Of a DNA stretch of 40,747 bases, positions 1 to 8,329 are shown one piece after another. The stretch comes from Ectothiorhodospiraceae bacterium (GTDB taxonomy: Bacteria; Bacteroidota; Ignavibacteria; SZUA-365; GCA-2699105), in NCBI GenBank assembly GCA_002699105.1, contig PABJ01000137.1, positions 1-40,747 of the forward strand, written 5' to 3'. Every line of letters starts with the position of its first letter. The stretch's first letter is position 1. A program made the translations under genes and the position numbers. The notes under the pieces were generated by a model. That model did no database searches, had not been told where the DNA came from, and saw only the letters and a list, made by a program, of their open reading frames with translations.

Positions 1-524
1 AGCGGCCTCTCGGCTGCGAGCGCGCAAATAGCGCCACCTCCGATGGAACTCCCGTGCCCAAGGACTGCGCCGGGTGGACTGATCTCCTCAGCAACGAGCC
101 AGTCGTATGCCTCCACCAGCGTTTCGGTCACAGTAGCTTGCGATGGCTCGCCATCGGAACGTCCGTAGCCAGGGAACTCCACAATCAGCACATTGTACCC
201 CAGAGCGGGATACCCTGCGAGTTGATCGATACAGTTTGCGGCAAGTTGATAGTTGCCGTGGGAATAAATGACGGTTGGATTGTTCTTTTCGCCCGGCGCA
301 GGCATGAAGTACGATTCTACCACTCCAAATGAAGTGTGTAGCTCAATGCGCAGCACTTTTCCGCTGTACGTCTGCGCTATCGGCTCGGGGGGCTTCTTCC
401 ATCCGGGGAACAGCATCTGCCGCTGAAATACATACAGCAGCGCGCCATATCCGACATACAACACAACAACTACGGCAAGCGTCGTAAGCACGTGCGGGCC
501 TACAGTTCTGAAATTGATACGCAC
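1..524 (-). CDS. Membrane-anchored alpha/beta hydrolase, 3' end cut by window edge
   Basis: This reading frame is open from a GTG at 524 to the window edge, about 174 residues, so the C-terminal half (with the catalytic Asp and His) is missing. Residues ~10-33 form one hydrophobic segment (VLTTLAVVVVLYVGYG), an N-terminal membrane anchor with the hydrolase probably facing the periplasm. A SHGN motif (oxyanion-hole region) is followed by EFPGYGRSDG and the nucleophile elbow GSSIG, the pattern of BEM46/ABHD-type serine hydrolases. The GTG lies 3 nt after the stop of the PD40/OmpA-like gene, so it is the last visible gene of that operon and probably translationally coupled. The substrate cannot be inferred. 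A start further in would remove the anchor, so GTG 524 is preferred. Confidence 0.8.
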   Translation of the reverse strand, partial: MRINFRTVGPHVLTTLAVVVVLYVGYGALLYVFQRQMLFPGWKKPPEPIAQTYSGKVLRIELHTSFGVVESYFMPAPGEKNNPTVIYSHGNYQLAANCIDQLAGYPALGYNVLIVEFPGYGRSDGEPSQATVTETLVEAYDWLVAEEISPPGAVLGHGSSIGGGAICALAAERP

Positions 525-527
525 ACG

Positions 528-2312
528 CTAGAACTCTGTCTTCCTGCCTTTGCGCGTGATTGAGATCCGAATGCGGCGCTGGGCGGCGAAATCATCCCGG
601 TCATCGCTAACGCCTCCGGCGATAACATTGAACTTGATGCGGCCATCTTTCACCAAACGCCGGTACGGCGAATTCGGATCGCTGGATTGCGCGGCGAGTG
701 CCGATTTCAAATACTCCGCAGAATGATGTGCTCGCAAGCCGGAAAGAAGAAGGTTCGTCATCTCATCGCCTTGCTTCACGGAGTAGGCGTACCCGTTAGC
801 ATCATAGAATGAGACAGTGTCGTTCTCGACATACCTGCCGACAATCGGCTGCGGATCGGCATATCCCGTCACAGTGTACTCGACGACCTCACCGCCGCTC
901 TCGTCAATGAACTGCGGTAGATATTCGTCGATACTCTTCCGAACGACTTCGTCAAACAATTGCTCCACGGTCTCAGCGTACGATTCATAGCGCTCGTATT
1001 TCTTGCTTCCCTCAGGAACGCGCTCAATGTAATTGGCGCCGCGAAGATCGGTCCGTTTGCGTTCGTTCAGCTCTTCAAGATGCGCACGCACATTCGGGCG
1101 GTAGTAGCCTGTCACAAAGAACGGAATGTTGTATTTCCCGAGATCGAAATCCGCGAGCTTCATGCTGCCGTAGACGAACTTCACCCGCCGCGATTCGTTC
1201 GGAGTAACATTGTACACCTGCTGCTCTTTCCTCGGGTAATCCTTGAAGCTCACCTCTACCCTGTAGTTCGTGTTGGCAGGCAGGAGCTCTGTGTAGTCGC
1301 GGGTCTTGGTATTCGTGGCGAACGTCGTGACCATCTCGCCTGTGCGAACATCGAAGACATCCACGTAGCTCGGGAGCGGTGAATCGCTAAGTGAGTCTAC
1401 GACATTGACGACCAGGGTGAACATTCCACGTCCGAAAACATTCGGTGTCCCACGGTAAATGTCGAGCCCTCCTTTGCCGCCCTCCCTGGCCGAAGCAAAG
1501 AAGAAAAAATCGCCTGCATCGGGTGCGAAAAAATACAGTTCATCTGCTTCTGTGTTGATTGCCTTACCGAGATTCGTGGGCTGGTCCCATCCCTCCGGGG
1601 TCATCTTCGTCATGAAGATATCCATGCCGCCGTACCCGGAAAGACCTTCGCTGGAGAAGTAGAGTGTCCCTCCATCGGATGTGATGTTCGGGGCTGCCTC
1701 ATCATCGGGTGTGTTAATCCCCGGTCCGAGGTTTTCGGGCTTGCTCCATTTTCCCCAACCATCGTTTCGGGTGACCCAGATGTCCGTTCCGCCTTGACCG
1801 CCAGCACGGTTTGATGCGAAGTACATCACCATCCCATCACCAGTCAGACTCGGTTGAGATTCCCAGTTCCCTGTATTCACCGGCTCACCGAGGTTCTGGA
1901 TGGATTCCAGCGTCCCATATTTGTAGACGGCACTGTAGATATCCGTATCACCGAGGCCCTCACTTCTGCCAGCTGCTGCGAAGGCAACAGTAAAACCGTC
2001 CTTCGCGAGCGACATAGAGCCGTCGTTCGTTTCTCTGTTGAATGTCCTGCCTGCGTTTTGCGCTTCCTGGAATTCGCCATTCTCGAACGGAGCGTAGTAC
2101 ACATCAGCCTTTCCGTAGGAGCCTTCCTCACGAAACGAGTTAAAGAACAGCCTGTTCGCTGCTGGACTAAACATAGGCGAATAGTCATCAGCCGCACTGT
2201 TGACGCCATGCTGCATGTTCACGATTTCAAACTCATAACGGTATATCTGCTGTGCCGGAAGTAGGCCGGCAACGCTGGTAAGCAGTACGAGCGTGTAAAT
2301 GAGATTCTTCAT
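528..2312 (-). CDS. PD40 beta-propeller protein with OmpA-like C-terminus
   Basis: The 594-residue exported protein has a signal peptide at residues 1-20 ending LLPAQ. Residues ~40-290 carry repeated PD40/WD40-like blades (SPMFSPAANRLFF, DIYSA, GTDIWVTR, DIFMTK, LDIYRG). A beta-sandwich-like segment follows (~297-380). The last ~120 residues resemble the peptidoglycan-binding OmpA domain: GYAD at 483-486, the N..LS..RA pattern around 520-528 and RRIRISI at 579-585. Compared with ordinary OmpA domains there is extra sequence between the GYAD and N..LS..RA motifs, and the canonical TD is AD, so peptidoglycan binding is inferred. A strong AGGAGG site lies 6 nt before the ATG. It sits between the small barrel gene (10 nt upstream) and the hydrolase, and such proteins commonly tether surface assemblies to the cell wall in T9SS-bearing bacteria. 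Confidence 0.85.
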   Translation of the reverse strand: MKNLIYTLVLLTSVAGLLPAQQIYRYEFEIVNMQHGVNSAADDYSPMFSPAANRLFFNSFREEGSYGKADVYYAPFENGEFQEAQNAGRTFNRETNDGSMSLAKDGFTVAFAAAGRSEGLGDTDIYSAVYKYGTLESIQNLGEPVNTGNWESQPSLTGDGMVMYFASNRAGGQGGTDIWVTRNDGWGKWSKPENLGPGINTPDDEAAPNITSDGGTLYFSSEGLSGYGGMDIFMTKMTPEGWDQPTNLGKAINTEADELYFFAPDAGDFFFFASAREGGKGGLDIYRGTPNVFGRGMFTLVVNVVDSLSDSPLPSYVDVFDVRTGEMVTTFATNTKTRDYTELLPANTNYRVEVSFKDYPRKEQQVYNVTPNESRRVKFVYGSMKLADFDLGKYNIPFFVTGYYRPNVRAHLEELNERKRTDLRGANYIERVPEGSKKYERYESYAETVEQLFDEVVRKSIDEYLPQFIDESGGEVVEYTVTGYADPQPIVGRYVENDTVSFYDANGYAYSVKQGDEMTNLLLSGLRAHHSAEYLKSALAAQSSDPNSPYRRLVKDGRIKFNVIAGGVSDDRDDFAAQRRIRISITRKGRKTEF

Positions 2313-2321
2313 TGTTTCCTC

Positions 2322-3104
2322 CTAAAGTGCGAACATGACGCCGATTGTCGGTTGAATTGCGTTCGCCTTCCAATCGTTCTCGGTGGATATGTTTGTCAGC
2401 CCGAGGCTGTACAGTACCTCGGGATTCACGAAGATACCGTCGCTCACCTGAATCATCGCGCCAAGGCCGAATCGAAGATCGAACACGATGCTCTCGGTGA
2501 GTTCAAGGTCGCCTTCAAAGAGGACTTGCGTGTTGGTCCCGCTCTGGTAGTCCACGTTTGGGGGCGCAGTAATGGTTTCTGTCTTCGTGTACTCGGGGCT
2601 CATAAGCAACGAGAGTGAGGGCCCTGCAGCCACATAGAGTCCTACCGACGGCACAAGCACATATGCGCCCAGGACGTCGATTGCCAGCGCACTTAGAGAG
2701 GCATCCAGAGTGTTTTCAAACGTCGCCATTTCAATCTGGTTATCGATGCCGCGTATGGGGAGAACAATGGGCATTGCATCGAACTCGCCGTCGCGACTTT
2801 CGTAGGCGATTCGCGGCGTGAGATAAAACTCCCCAGCGATTGGCACGAAGCCCTTCACACCGAATACCGGTCCGATTCCATCGCCTTCATCAAATTCGCA
2901 GCAGAGTATATCGCCTTCGTATACGGCGAAGTATCCTGAGTGCATATTGATGTTCAAGCCGCCATACGGCCCAACCAGGAGCATGTGTACGCCGGGTCGA
3001 AGGATTTTATCCTGCGGATGACCAGGCCCGTCTGCAGAAGCATTCAGGCTAAAGAGGACGACCGAGAATGCAAAAACCGCTGTCATTGTAATGATCTTTT
3101 TCAT
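2322..3104 (-). CDS. Small outer-membrane beta-barrel protein
   Basis: The 260-residue protein starts with a clear signal peptide (MKKIITMTAVFAFSVVLFSL, cleaved near NASA-DG). The rest alternates hydrophobic and polar residues in strands typical of an 8-10 strand barrel (FGVKGFVPIAGEFYLTPRIAYESRD, VGLYVAAGPSLSLLMSPEY, FDLRFGLGAMIQVSDGIFVNPEVLYSLGLTNI) and ends in a strand with aliphatic terminal residues (GVMFAL). A pair of cysteines (CC) occurs near residue 48. The ATG has AGGAGG 7 nt upstream. The gene lies 11 nt after the VWA protein and 9 nt before the PD40/OmpA-like protein, so the barrel probably serves as the membrane base of that surface assembly. No specific family beyond a general OMP beta-barrel can be assigned. 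Confidence 0.75.
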   Translation of the reverse strand: MKKIITMTAVFAFSVVLFSLNASADGPGHPQDKILRPGVHMLLVGPYGGLNINMHSGYFAVYEGDILCCEFDEGDGIGPVFGVKGFVPIAGEFYLTPRIAYESRDGEFDAMPIVLPIRGIDNQIEMATFENTLDASLSALAIDVLGAYVLVPSVGLYVAAGPSLSLLMSPEYTKTETITAPPNVDYQSGTNTQVLFEGDLELTESIVFDLRFGLGAMIQVSDGIFVNPEVLYSLGLTNISTENDWKANAIQPTIGVMFAL

Positions 3105-3115
3105 GGTTCGCCTCC

Positions 3116-6100
3116 TTACTTCACATGAACAGTTGAATGCGTATCGATATCGCCGCCGGCCTCCAGCCTGATGAAGTATATACCGGGACGTAGATCCTCA
3201 GGCGTATAGGTGAGCATATACTCACCGGGCGGAACCCCGCTGCGTTCATGGCGATGCAGAACATCGCCGAGCGTATTGTGAACGGTAATCCTAACATCGC
3301 TATCCCGTACGATGGAATAGTGAATCCTCACAAATTCGCCGAACGGATTCGGCGATGTCGAGAGGATCAGGCTCCGTGTGTACCGCGCGCTCGCATCAAT
3401 AAGACGCTCCTCCTGGAAGCAAAGGCTATCGCTGGAGAAGGTCGCTGGACTGACGATGCCGACACGGGGGTTGCCGTCTTCGAACTGTGCATCGATAAGC
3501 TGAACAGGTGTCTGCATGGCGTTGCCGTGCAGCGCGAGGAAGGCGATGCCGAACAACTCCGAGTTTGGAGCAGTGTTCACAAGGGTTCCTCCGCTCAATG
3601 TGAACTCAGTTTCGGCGAAATCCAGTCCGTACGTATTGCTGTGGTTCAGTGTCGGGAATACTTCCGAAATGTTATTCGATGTCAGGATCGGCTGGTTGAT
3701 CGGATTGAGCAGAGTCTTGTTGTAGTCGATCGTCAGACTGATCTGTGTGACCTCGTACTCGGCAGGGATCTCATCCTGCAAGATCACAGGGATTGTCACC
3801 CGGTTACCGGGGCGCGCTGCGTACTCTCCGACAAGCACGACCGTCACGCTATCCCAGCCAATACCGCTCGCTTCAACGGTTATTGGGCCCTGGTTGCAAT
3901 CGTTATGCACGACCTCGAGTTCAATCTCTTGCATACGCAGACGAGTCGGGGCGAAGCATACCTGTACCGCGATGCTCTCTCCAGGCTGTATCGGAGCCTG
4001 CGGAGGATTCGTAATCGTAAACTGATCGATATCCGTTCCGCCGATGCTGAGGCGCGTGATGGATTCGATATCGAGCTCAGCGTTCCCGCCGTTCTCAATC
4101 TCGAGGAACATGCAGTCGTCGTTCCCTACGCGGATTGAATCAAATTCGACATTGAGAGGAGTAATCTGGATTGTCGGCGTCACCGACTCCCCTTCCATGC
4201 TGAATTCAAGCTCGACGTCCTGACTCAGCGATGTCGCAATCGCTCTGTATACGGCTACAAGATCGGAAGCGGTGTTTGCCGTGTAGAACTCTCCTCCAGT
4301 CTGGTTTGCGATATTCGTCAGGATGGTCGGATCCGCAGTACCGAGTCCGATGGTGTAAATAGCAACATCGTTCGTTGTGGCCGCATCGATTGCATTTTGC
4401 GGTGTTGTTCCGCCGCATGTTCCTGTGCCGCTATCTTCACCGTCGGAAAGAATAATGAGTACACGCCTGTTCTGCCGTGCGGACATAGCGTTTATGGTCT
4501 TCACGAGGGCATCGTATATACAAGTTGCATTGCCGGTTGCTGTAGACGGTACTGCAGCATTGAGAAGCGCCTTGTTTGCAGTGAAGGCCTGTTCCGTCGC
4601 GAAGTTCGCAGCGGTCTCGAAGGTGAACACAGCCGCTTCGTCTTGTATTTCGGGTAGATCGAGCAAGCCACTGATGAAATCAAGGCCTGCGTTCCTTGCT
4701 GCGTCAATTAGCGGCACTCCGTCAGAGGTTTCGTTGAACTCCATACTGCCGCTGACATCGAACAACAAGCCAACCGAAAGCGGGACGCGCGTATCGGCTA
4801 TGATTGAGATATCCTGAGAATCGAATCCGGGTGCCATTAATGGTGCATAGCAAAGCTCGAACGAACGGGACTCGTTCGGCTGCAGTTGGAATGGCGTTGT
4901 GAAGTTGGATGAGAATGGATCCGTCACCGGGTCGATGGAACTCACTGTCAGCACGGTATCGCCGATATTCGTGAAGCTCACGTCGCGGCATTTTGATGTC
5001 GAGCAGAACGTTGTGTCGAAGACGAGCGGGTTCGGGCCGATGATCAAGATTGGGCCGCGCGCCTCAGCGGCGTTCGTGAACCCCACACCCCGCAGCTGAA
5101 CCTCTATCGGCTGCGCATTGCAGCCGTTCCCCTCAATTGTCGCAAGTACGGAATGAAATCCAGACACTGTTGGGCTGAAGCAGACAGTCAGAGTCGCTTG
5201 CCCACCTGGCATAATTGTGCCGGGTGTTGCTCCCTGAATGGAAAACGGCGCAGCGATCCCGGAAACGTCTAGGATTTCCAATGGTGCGTCGCCGGTATTG
5301 CGCAGGGTAATGTCCTCGCAATTGCTGGAGCCAAGTTCAACCGTAAAGAAGTCTATCGACGCAGGATCGACTTCGAGCACTGGACTTACGCTTCTCCCGC
5401 GCAATACAAACGTCTGTTCGACTTGCGTTGCCAGTCTATTCAGTATCTCCATCAGCGCTTGATTCAGCTCATCCTGAGACTGCGCGTAGAATGTGCTTCC
5501 TCCAGTACCCTCCGAAAGAATGCGCAAGGAACTCGTATCCGCATCCCCGATACCGATGGAGAAAATCCTGACGTCCTCCGAGTTTGCCTGCATGATAACC
5601 CCTGCACGCGATAACGGGCCGCACACGCCGGTTCCGTCATCCGAGCCGTCGGTGACGATGATGAGAATCCTCTGATTGAGGCGGTTATTCATGTTGTTGA
5701 TCGTCTTATTCAATGCATCGTAGATGCACGACTCGGCGCCGTTCCCTGAATCCGGGATTGCTGTAATGAGCGAACCGGGGTTCGATGTGAAGTCGCGCAC
5801 GAGCCGGAATTCACTTGCAGCCTGAAAAGAGAATACGGCTGCCTCATCGCGGATACCGGTTGTATCAACAAGGTTCTGGAAGAATGCTGTGCCCGAGTTC
5901 TGAAGCGCGGCCATGCGGGTGAGTCCGGCTTCCAACTCTTCATTCATTGACGATGTTACATCAATCAAGAGCCCTATCGATGCTGAAGTCCTCACATCCG
6001 CAACATAACTCACCAACTGACTATCTGCGCGGGGTGCGCTGGACGGGCTGTAGCACATAGATACCTGCGAGGTTTCGCCCGGCGCCAGTACCAGAGGTGT

Positions 6101-6349
6101 GGTAACCGCCCCACTGAAAGGTGATTGGATTGCCTCGAATGAGTGTACTGTCAGTGCAGTATCACCATCGTTACGGAACGTTACATTCATACACTTCGTG
6201 GTACCGCAAAATGTCGTATCAAACTCAGCCCGCGGCGGAGTTATCGTGAGAAGCGGTCTGTGTATCGTTTGTGCTGTAACGTGATGGGTGCCAACTATTC
6301 CGCAAACGAGAATACAGAATAGAGCATATCGTGCTCCCGGACGTGTCAT
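3116..6349 (-). CDS. Large secreted protein with two VWA domains and T9SS sorting tail
   Basis: The 1077-residue protein has a signal peptide (residues ~8-27). The core is a tandem duplication with a period of about 401 residues. Each copy has an ASH/HYDIN-like sandwich beginning FDTTFC (43 and 444), a VWA domain and a second sandwich (about 325-424 and 735-840). MIDAS motifs are D130-x-T132-x-S134 in copy 1 and D531-x-S533-x-S535 in copy 2, with VTDG/LSDG loops. Paired cysteines recur at equivalent places in both copies (e.g. C48/C53 and C449/C454), suggesting disulfides. A cohesin-like region (~845-985) precedes a C-terminal T9SS type A sorting domain (SPNPFGEFVRIHYSI to the end), so it is predicted to be exported across the outer membrane and surface-attached. 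It leads the operon and has GAGGAGG just before the ATG. Ligand unknown; metal-dependent protein binding or adhesion is the family expectation. Confidence 0.9.
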   Translation of the reverse strand: MTRPGARYALFCILVCGIVGTHHVTAQTIHRPLLTITPPRAEFDTTFCGTTKCMNVTFRNDGDTALTVHSFEAIQSPFSGAVTTPLVLAPGETSQVSMCYSPSSAPRADSQLVSYVADVRTSASIGLLIDVTSSMNEELEAGLTRMAALQNSGTAFFQNLVDTTGIRDEAAVFSFQAASEFRLVRDFTSNPGSLITAIPDSGNGAESCIYDALNKTINNMNNRLNQRILIIVTDGSDDGTGVCGPLSRAGVIMQANSEDVRIFSIGIGDADTSSLRILSEGTGGSTFYAQSQDELNQALMEILNRLATQVEQTFVLRGRSVSPVLEVDPASIDFFTVELGSSNCEDITLRNTGDAPLEILDVSGIAAPFSIQGATPGTIMPGGQATLTVCFSPTVSGFHSVLATIEGNGCNAQPIEVQLRGVGFTNAAEARGPILIIGPNPLVFDTTFCSTSKCRDVSFTNIGDTVLTVSSIDPVTDPFSSNFTTPFQLQPNESRSFELCYAPLMAPGFDSQDISIIADTRVPLSVGLLFDVSGSMEFNETSDGVPLIDAARNAGLDFISGLLDLPEIQDEAAVFTFETAANFATEQAFTANKALLNAAVPSTATGNATCIYDALVKTINAMSARQNRRVLIILSDGEDSGTGTCGGTTPQNAIDAATTNDVAIYTIGLGTADPTILTNIANQTGGEFYTANTASDLVAVYRAIATSLSQDVELEFSMEGESVTPTIQITPLNVEFDSIRVGNDDCMFLEIENGGNAELDIESITRLSIGGTDIDQFTITNPPQAPIQPGESIAVQVCFAPTRLRMQEIELEVVHNDCNQGPITVEASGIGWDSVTVVLVGEYAARPGNRVTIPVILQDEIPAEYEVTQISLTIDYNKTLLNPINQPILTSNNISEVFPTLNHSNTYGLDFAETEFTLSGGTLVNTAPNSELFGIAFLALHGNAMQTPVQLIDAQFEDGNPRVGIVSPATFSSDSLCFQEERLIDASARYTRSLILSTSPNPFGEFVRIHYSIVRDSDVRITVHNTLGDVLHRHERSGVPPGEYMLTYTPEDLRPGIYFIRLEAGGDIDTHSTVHVK

Positions 6350-6559
6350 CTTACCTCCTCAGCAGTAACAGCGATGTGATGGTGGATGTCTTGTTCGAAT
6401 AGATGGATGTTACAAATATTTTGGATTCAGGTAAAGGGAAGGCAAAACTCTATTTCATCCTGAGAGAGCAGGTAATTCATTCGGAGAAGCAGTTTACCCT
6501 CCCGATTTGCCTTCCGAACTGTTTTCACGGTTTCCCTATTCTTAGTATTTTCCGGCAGC
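6350..6559. promoter_or_regulatory. Divergent intergenic region with a perfect 10-bp inverted repeat
   Basis: This 210-nt gap separates the minus-strand surface operon from the plus-strand HD-PycTM gene and must hold both promoters. I see no convincing -35/-10 pair for either side; TAGTAT at about 6544 is a weak -10 candidate for the plus gene. The notable element is an inverted repeat, GGAAGGCAAA at 6437-6446 and TTTGCCTTCC at 6506-6515, with 59 nt between the arms. The wide spacing fits a looped or two-site operator better than a terminator, and no T-run follows. A function is only inferred. Confidence 0.4.
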
Positions 6560-7783
6560 ATGAACGAGCAATCCACTGTAGACAAGACCCAGCCCATCCC
6601 ATCATCGATCACCGCGAAGGCGGCGGACTATATCTTTGAGCTGTTCAAGGAGAAACTGCCCTCTGAACTCGTGTATCACAACTATCGGCACACCACCGAA
6701 GTAGTCCAGGCAGCACGGAAGATAGGGGGCGCTGAAGGCCTCGCACCGGAAGAATTGGAGATCGTGGAATTGGCATGCTGGTTTCACGATGCCGGCTTCA
6801 CCATCAAGGCGAAAGGGCACGAGGAAGAGAGTGTCCGGATTGCGCATGCGTTTCTCTCGAAGGAAGGCTATCCCGACACAAAAATTGCAAAAGTAGAAGG
6901 TTGCATACTCGCCACAAAGATGCCGCAGAATCCGACGAACGCTATCGAAGCAGTCGTCTGCGATGCAGACCTCTCGCATATCGGTAAGAAGGAATTCGCA
7001 GAGCGTTCCGCGCTTCTTCGCGTAGAATTGGAGCATACAAGCGGCGAGGTGCTCAGCGATTTTGAATGGATGAAGTACAATCTGGATTTTCTCACCGGAC
7101 ACACTTTTCATACGAAGTACGCACAGCGGAAATACAGCGAGCGTAAAGCCGAGAACCTTATCGAACTCCAGGAAGAGTTTCGGCAGAAGGTTGAAAAGCG
7201 CGAAGCGAAGGAAGCCAAAAAGCAGAAGAAGGAAGAAAAGAAGGCCCGAAAGCGAAAGAAACCTGATCGCGGGATAGAAACTGTATTCCGGATTACCTCG
7301 CGCAACCACATCGATCTTAGTGCGATCGCAGACTCAAAAGCGAATACAATGCTGAGCATCAACGCGCTTATCATATCCATCGTGGTGTCGCTCGTCATGA
7401 GCAAGATCGAGGAATTCCCCATGCTGGCAATTCCAACCTTCGTGCTTCTCGGCGTCTGTGTTCTCACGATAATTTTTGCGACCATCGCGACGCGGCCAAA
7501 GGTTACGAGCGGTACCGTTACCAAGGAGGCCATCAAAGAGCGCAAAGCAAATCTCCTCTTCTTCGGTAACTTCTACAATATGACCCTTGAAGACTATGAG
7601 TGGGGCATGCAGGAGTTGCTGGAGGACAGGGAGTTCCTCTACGGCAGTCTCGTGAAGGACCTCTATTACCTCGGCATCGTCCTGGGTAAGAAGTACCGCT
7701 ATCTCCGGCTATGCTACGATGTATTTATGTACGGTATGGTCCTCTCTGTCGCGCTGTATCTCTGGTTTTTCCTCAGCCACTAA
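6560..7783 (+). CDS. HD phosphohydrolase fused to Pycsar-effector-like membrane domain (PycTM/DUF5706)
   Basis: The 407-residue protein has two parts. Residues ~15-205 are an HD-superfamily phosphohydrolase: H40/H44 (YHNYRH), the HD doublet H76-D77, H87, and D135/D137 (CDADLSHIG) would bind the metals. A strongly basic Lys/Arg/Glu linker (205-237) leads to a C-terminal membrane domain with helices at ~264-280, 288-310 and 386-405, containing the ADSKAN (258-262) and NLLFFGNF (331-338) signatures I associate with DUF5706/PycTM. Stand-alone PycTM proteins are effectors of Pycsar antiphage systems, opened by cCMP or cUMP. No uridylate/cytidylate cyclase gene lies in the window, so this is an orphan or a housekeeping relative. 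The ATG has only a weak ribosome site. SixA follows 15 nt later, suggesting co-transcription with sixA and ppk1. Confidence 0.85.
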   Translation: MNEQSTVDKTQPIPSSITAKAADYIFELFKEKLPSELVYHNYRHTTEVVQAARKIGGAEGLAPEELEIVELACWFHDAGFTIKAKGHEEESVRIAHAFLSKEGYPDTKIAKVEGCILATKMPQNPTNAIEAVVCDADLSHIGKKEFAERSALLRVELEHTSGEVLSDFEWMKYNLDFLTGHTFHTKYAQRKYSERKAENLIELQEEFRQKVEKREAKEAKKQKKEEKKARKRKKPDRGIETVFRITSRNHIDLSAIADSKANTMLSINALIISIVVSLVMSKIEEFPMLAIPTFVLLGVCVLTIIFATIATRPKVTSGTVTKEAIKERKANLLFFGNFYNMTLEDYEWGMQELLEDREFLYGSLVKDLYYLGIVLGKKYRYLRLCYDVFMYGMVLSVALYLWFFLSH

Positions 7784-7798
7784 TTCGCACCCACTGCA

Positions 7799-8296
7799 AT
7801 GAAGAAGCTCATCATAGCACGTCACGCGAAATCAAGTTGGAGTGACGCCGCTCTGACGGATTTCGAACGTCCCCTCAATAAGAGGGGCCGCCGCGATGCT
7901 CCGTTCATGGGGAAACTTCTCGCCAAGCAACAGATCGTCCCTGAGTGCATTGTAAGCAGTCCGGCCAACCGCGCGCTCACAACAGCCAGGATTCTCGCTG
8001 AGAACATGGACTTCCCCCTGGACCACATTCGCGTTGAGGAAGAACTCTATGAAAGCGGCCTGAAGGATTACGTTCGCGCCATACACTCGATCGATTGCGA
8101 TGTGAACACTGTGATGATCGTGGGGCACAACCCGACGATTACGATGTTCGCCGAACACCTCAGCGATCACGACTTCGAGAACATTCCCACCTGTGGAATC
8201 GTTATTCTGCAATTTGATATGGGCAGCTGGTCGGAAATCGAACAGCACACCGGCGAGGTCCTGTCCTTCGAATTCCCCAAGAAGTATTTCACCTGA
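7799..8296 (+). CDS. sixA: SixA-type phosphohistidine phosphatase
   Basis: The 165-residue cytoplasmic protein is a compact histidine-phosphatase (phosphoglycerate-mutase superfamily) member. The phosphoacceptor motif RHAKSSW has H9 near the N-terminus, SSPANRA provides R58, and VGHNP provides the second catalytic H110. The size matches SixA, which removes phosphate from histidine of HPt domains and of PTS Npr-type proteins. Genes of this class frequently neighbour polyphosphate kinase in related bacteria; here ppk1 begins 33 nt downstream on the same strand. The start ATG has no clear Shine-Dalgarno sequence, and coupling to the upstream HD-PycTM gene (15-nt gap) is likely. The exact substrate cannot be told from sequence. 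Confidence 0.88.
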   Translation: MKKLIIARHAKSSWSDAALTDFERPLNKRGRRDAPFMGKLLAKQQIVPECIVSSPANRALTTARILAENMDFPLDHIRVEEELYESGLKDYVRAIHSIDCDVNTVMIVGHNPTITMFAEHLSDHDFENIPTCGIVILQFDMGSWSEIEQHTGEVLSFEFPKKYFT

Positions 8297-8329
8297 TACA
8301 TACACAGCCCTAGGGAGGAGTTCAGCATA

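Noticed and set aside
54-332. 92-residue plus-strand frame at the left edge
   Set aside because: It is antisense to the alpha/beta hydrolase, which has clear nucleophile and oxyanion motifs.
3248-4138. 296-residue open frame on the plus strand opposite the VWA gene
   Set aside because: It lies wholly antisense to a well-supported gene, has no ribosome site or recognisable domain, and is rich in residues typical of a reverse-frame shadow.
6602-7309. 235-residue open frame on the minus strand opposite the HD-PycTM gene
   Set aside because: The plus frame has complete HD and PycTM motifs; the minus frame has none and its hydrophobic run is the complement of the basic linker.
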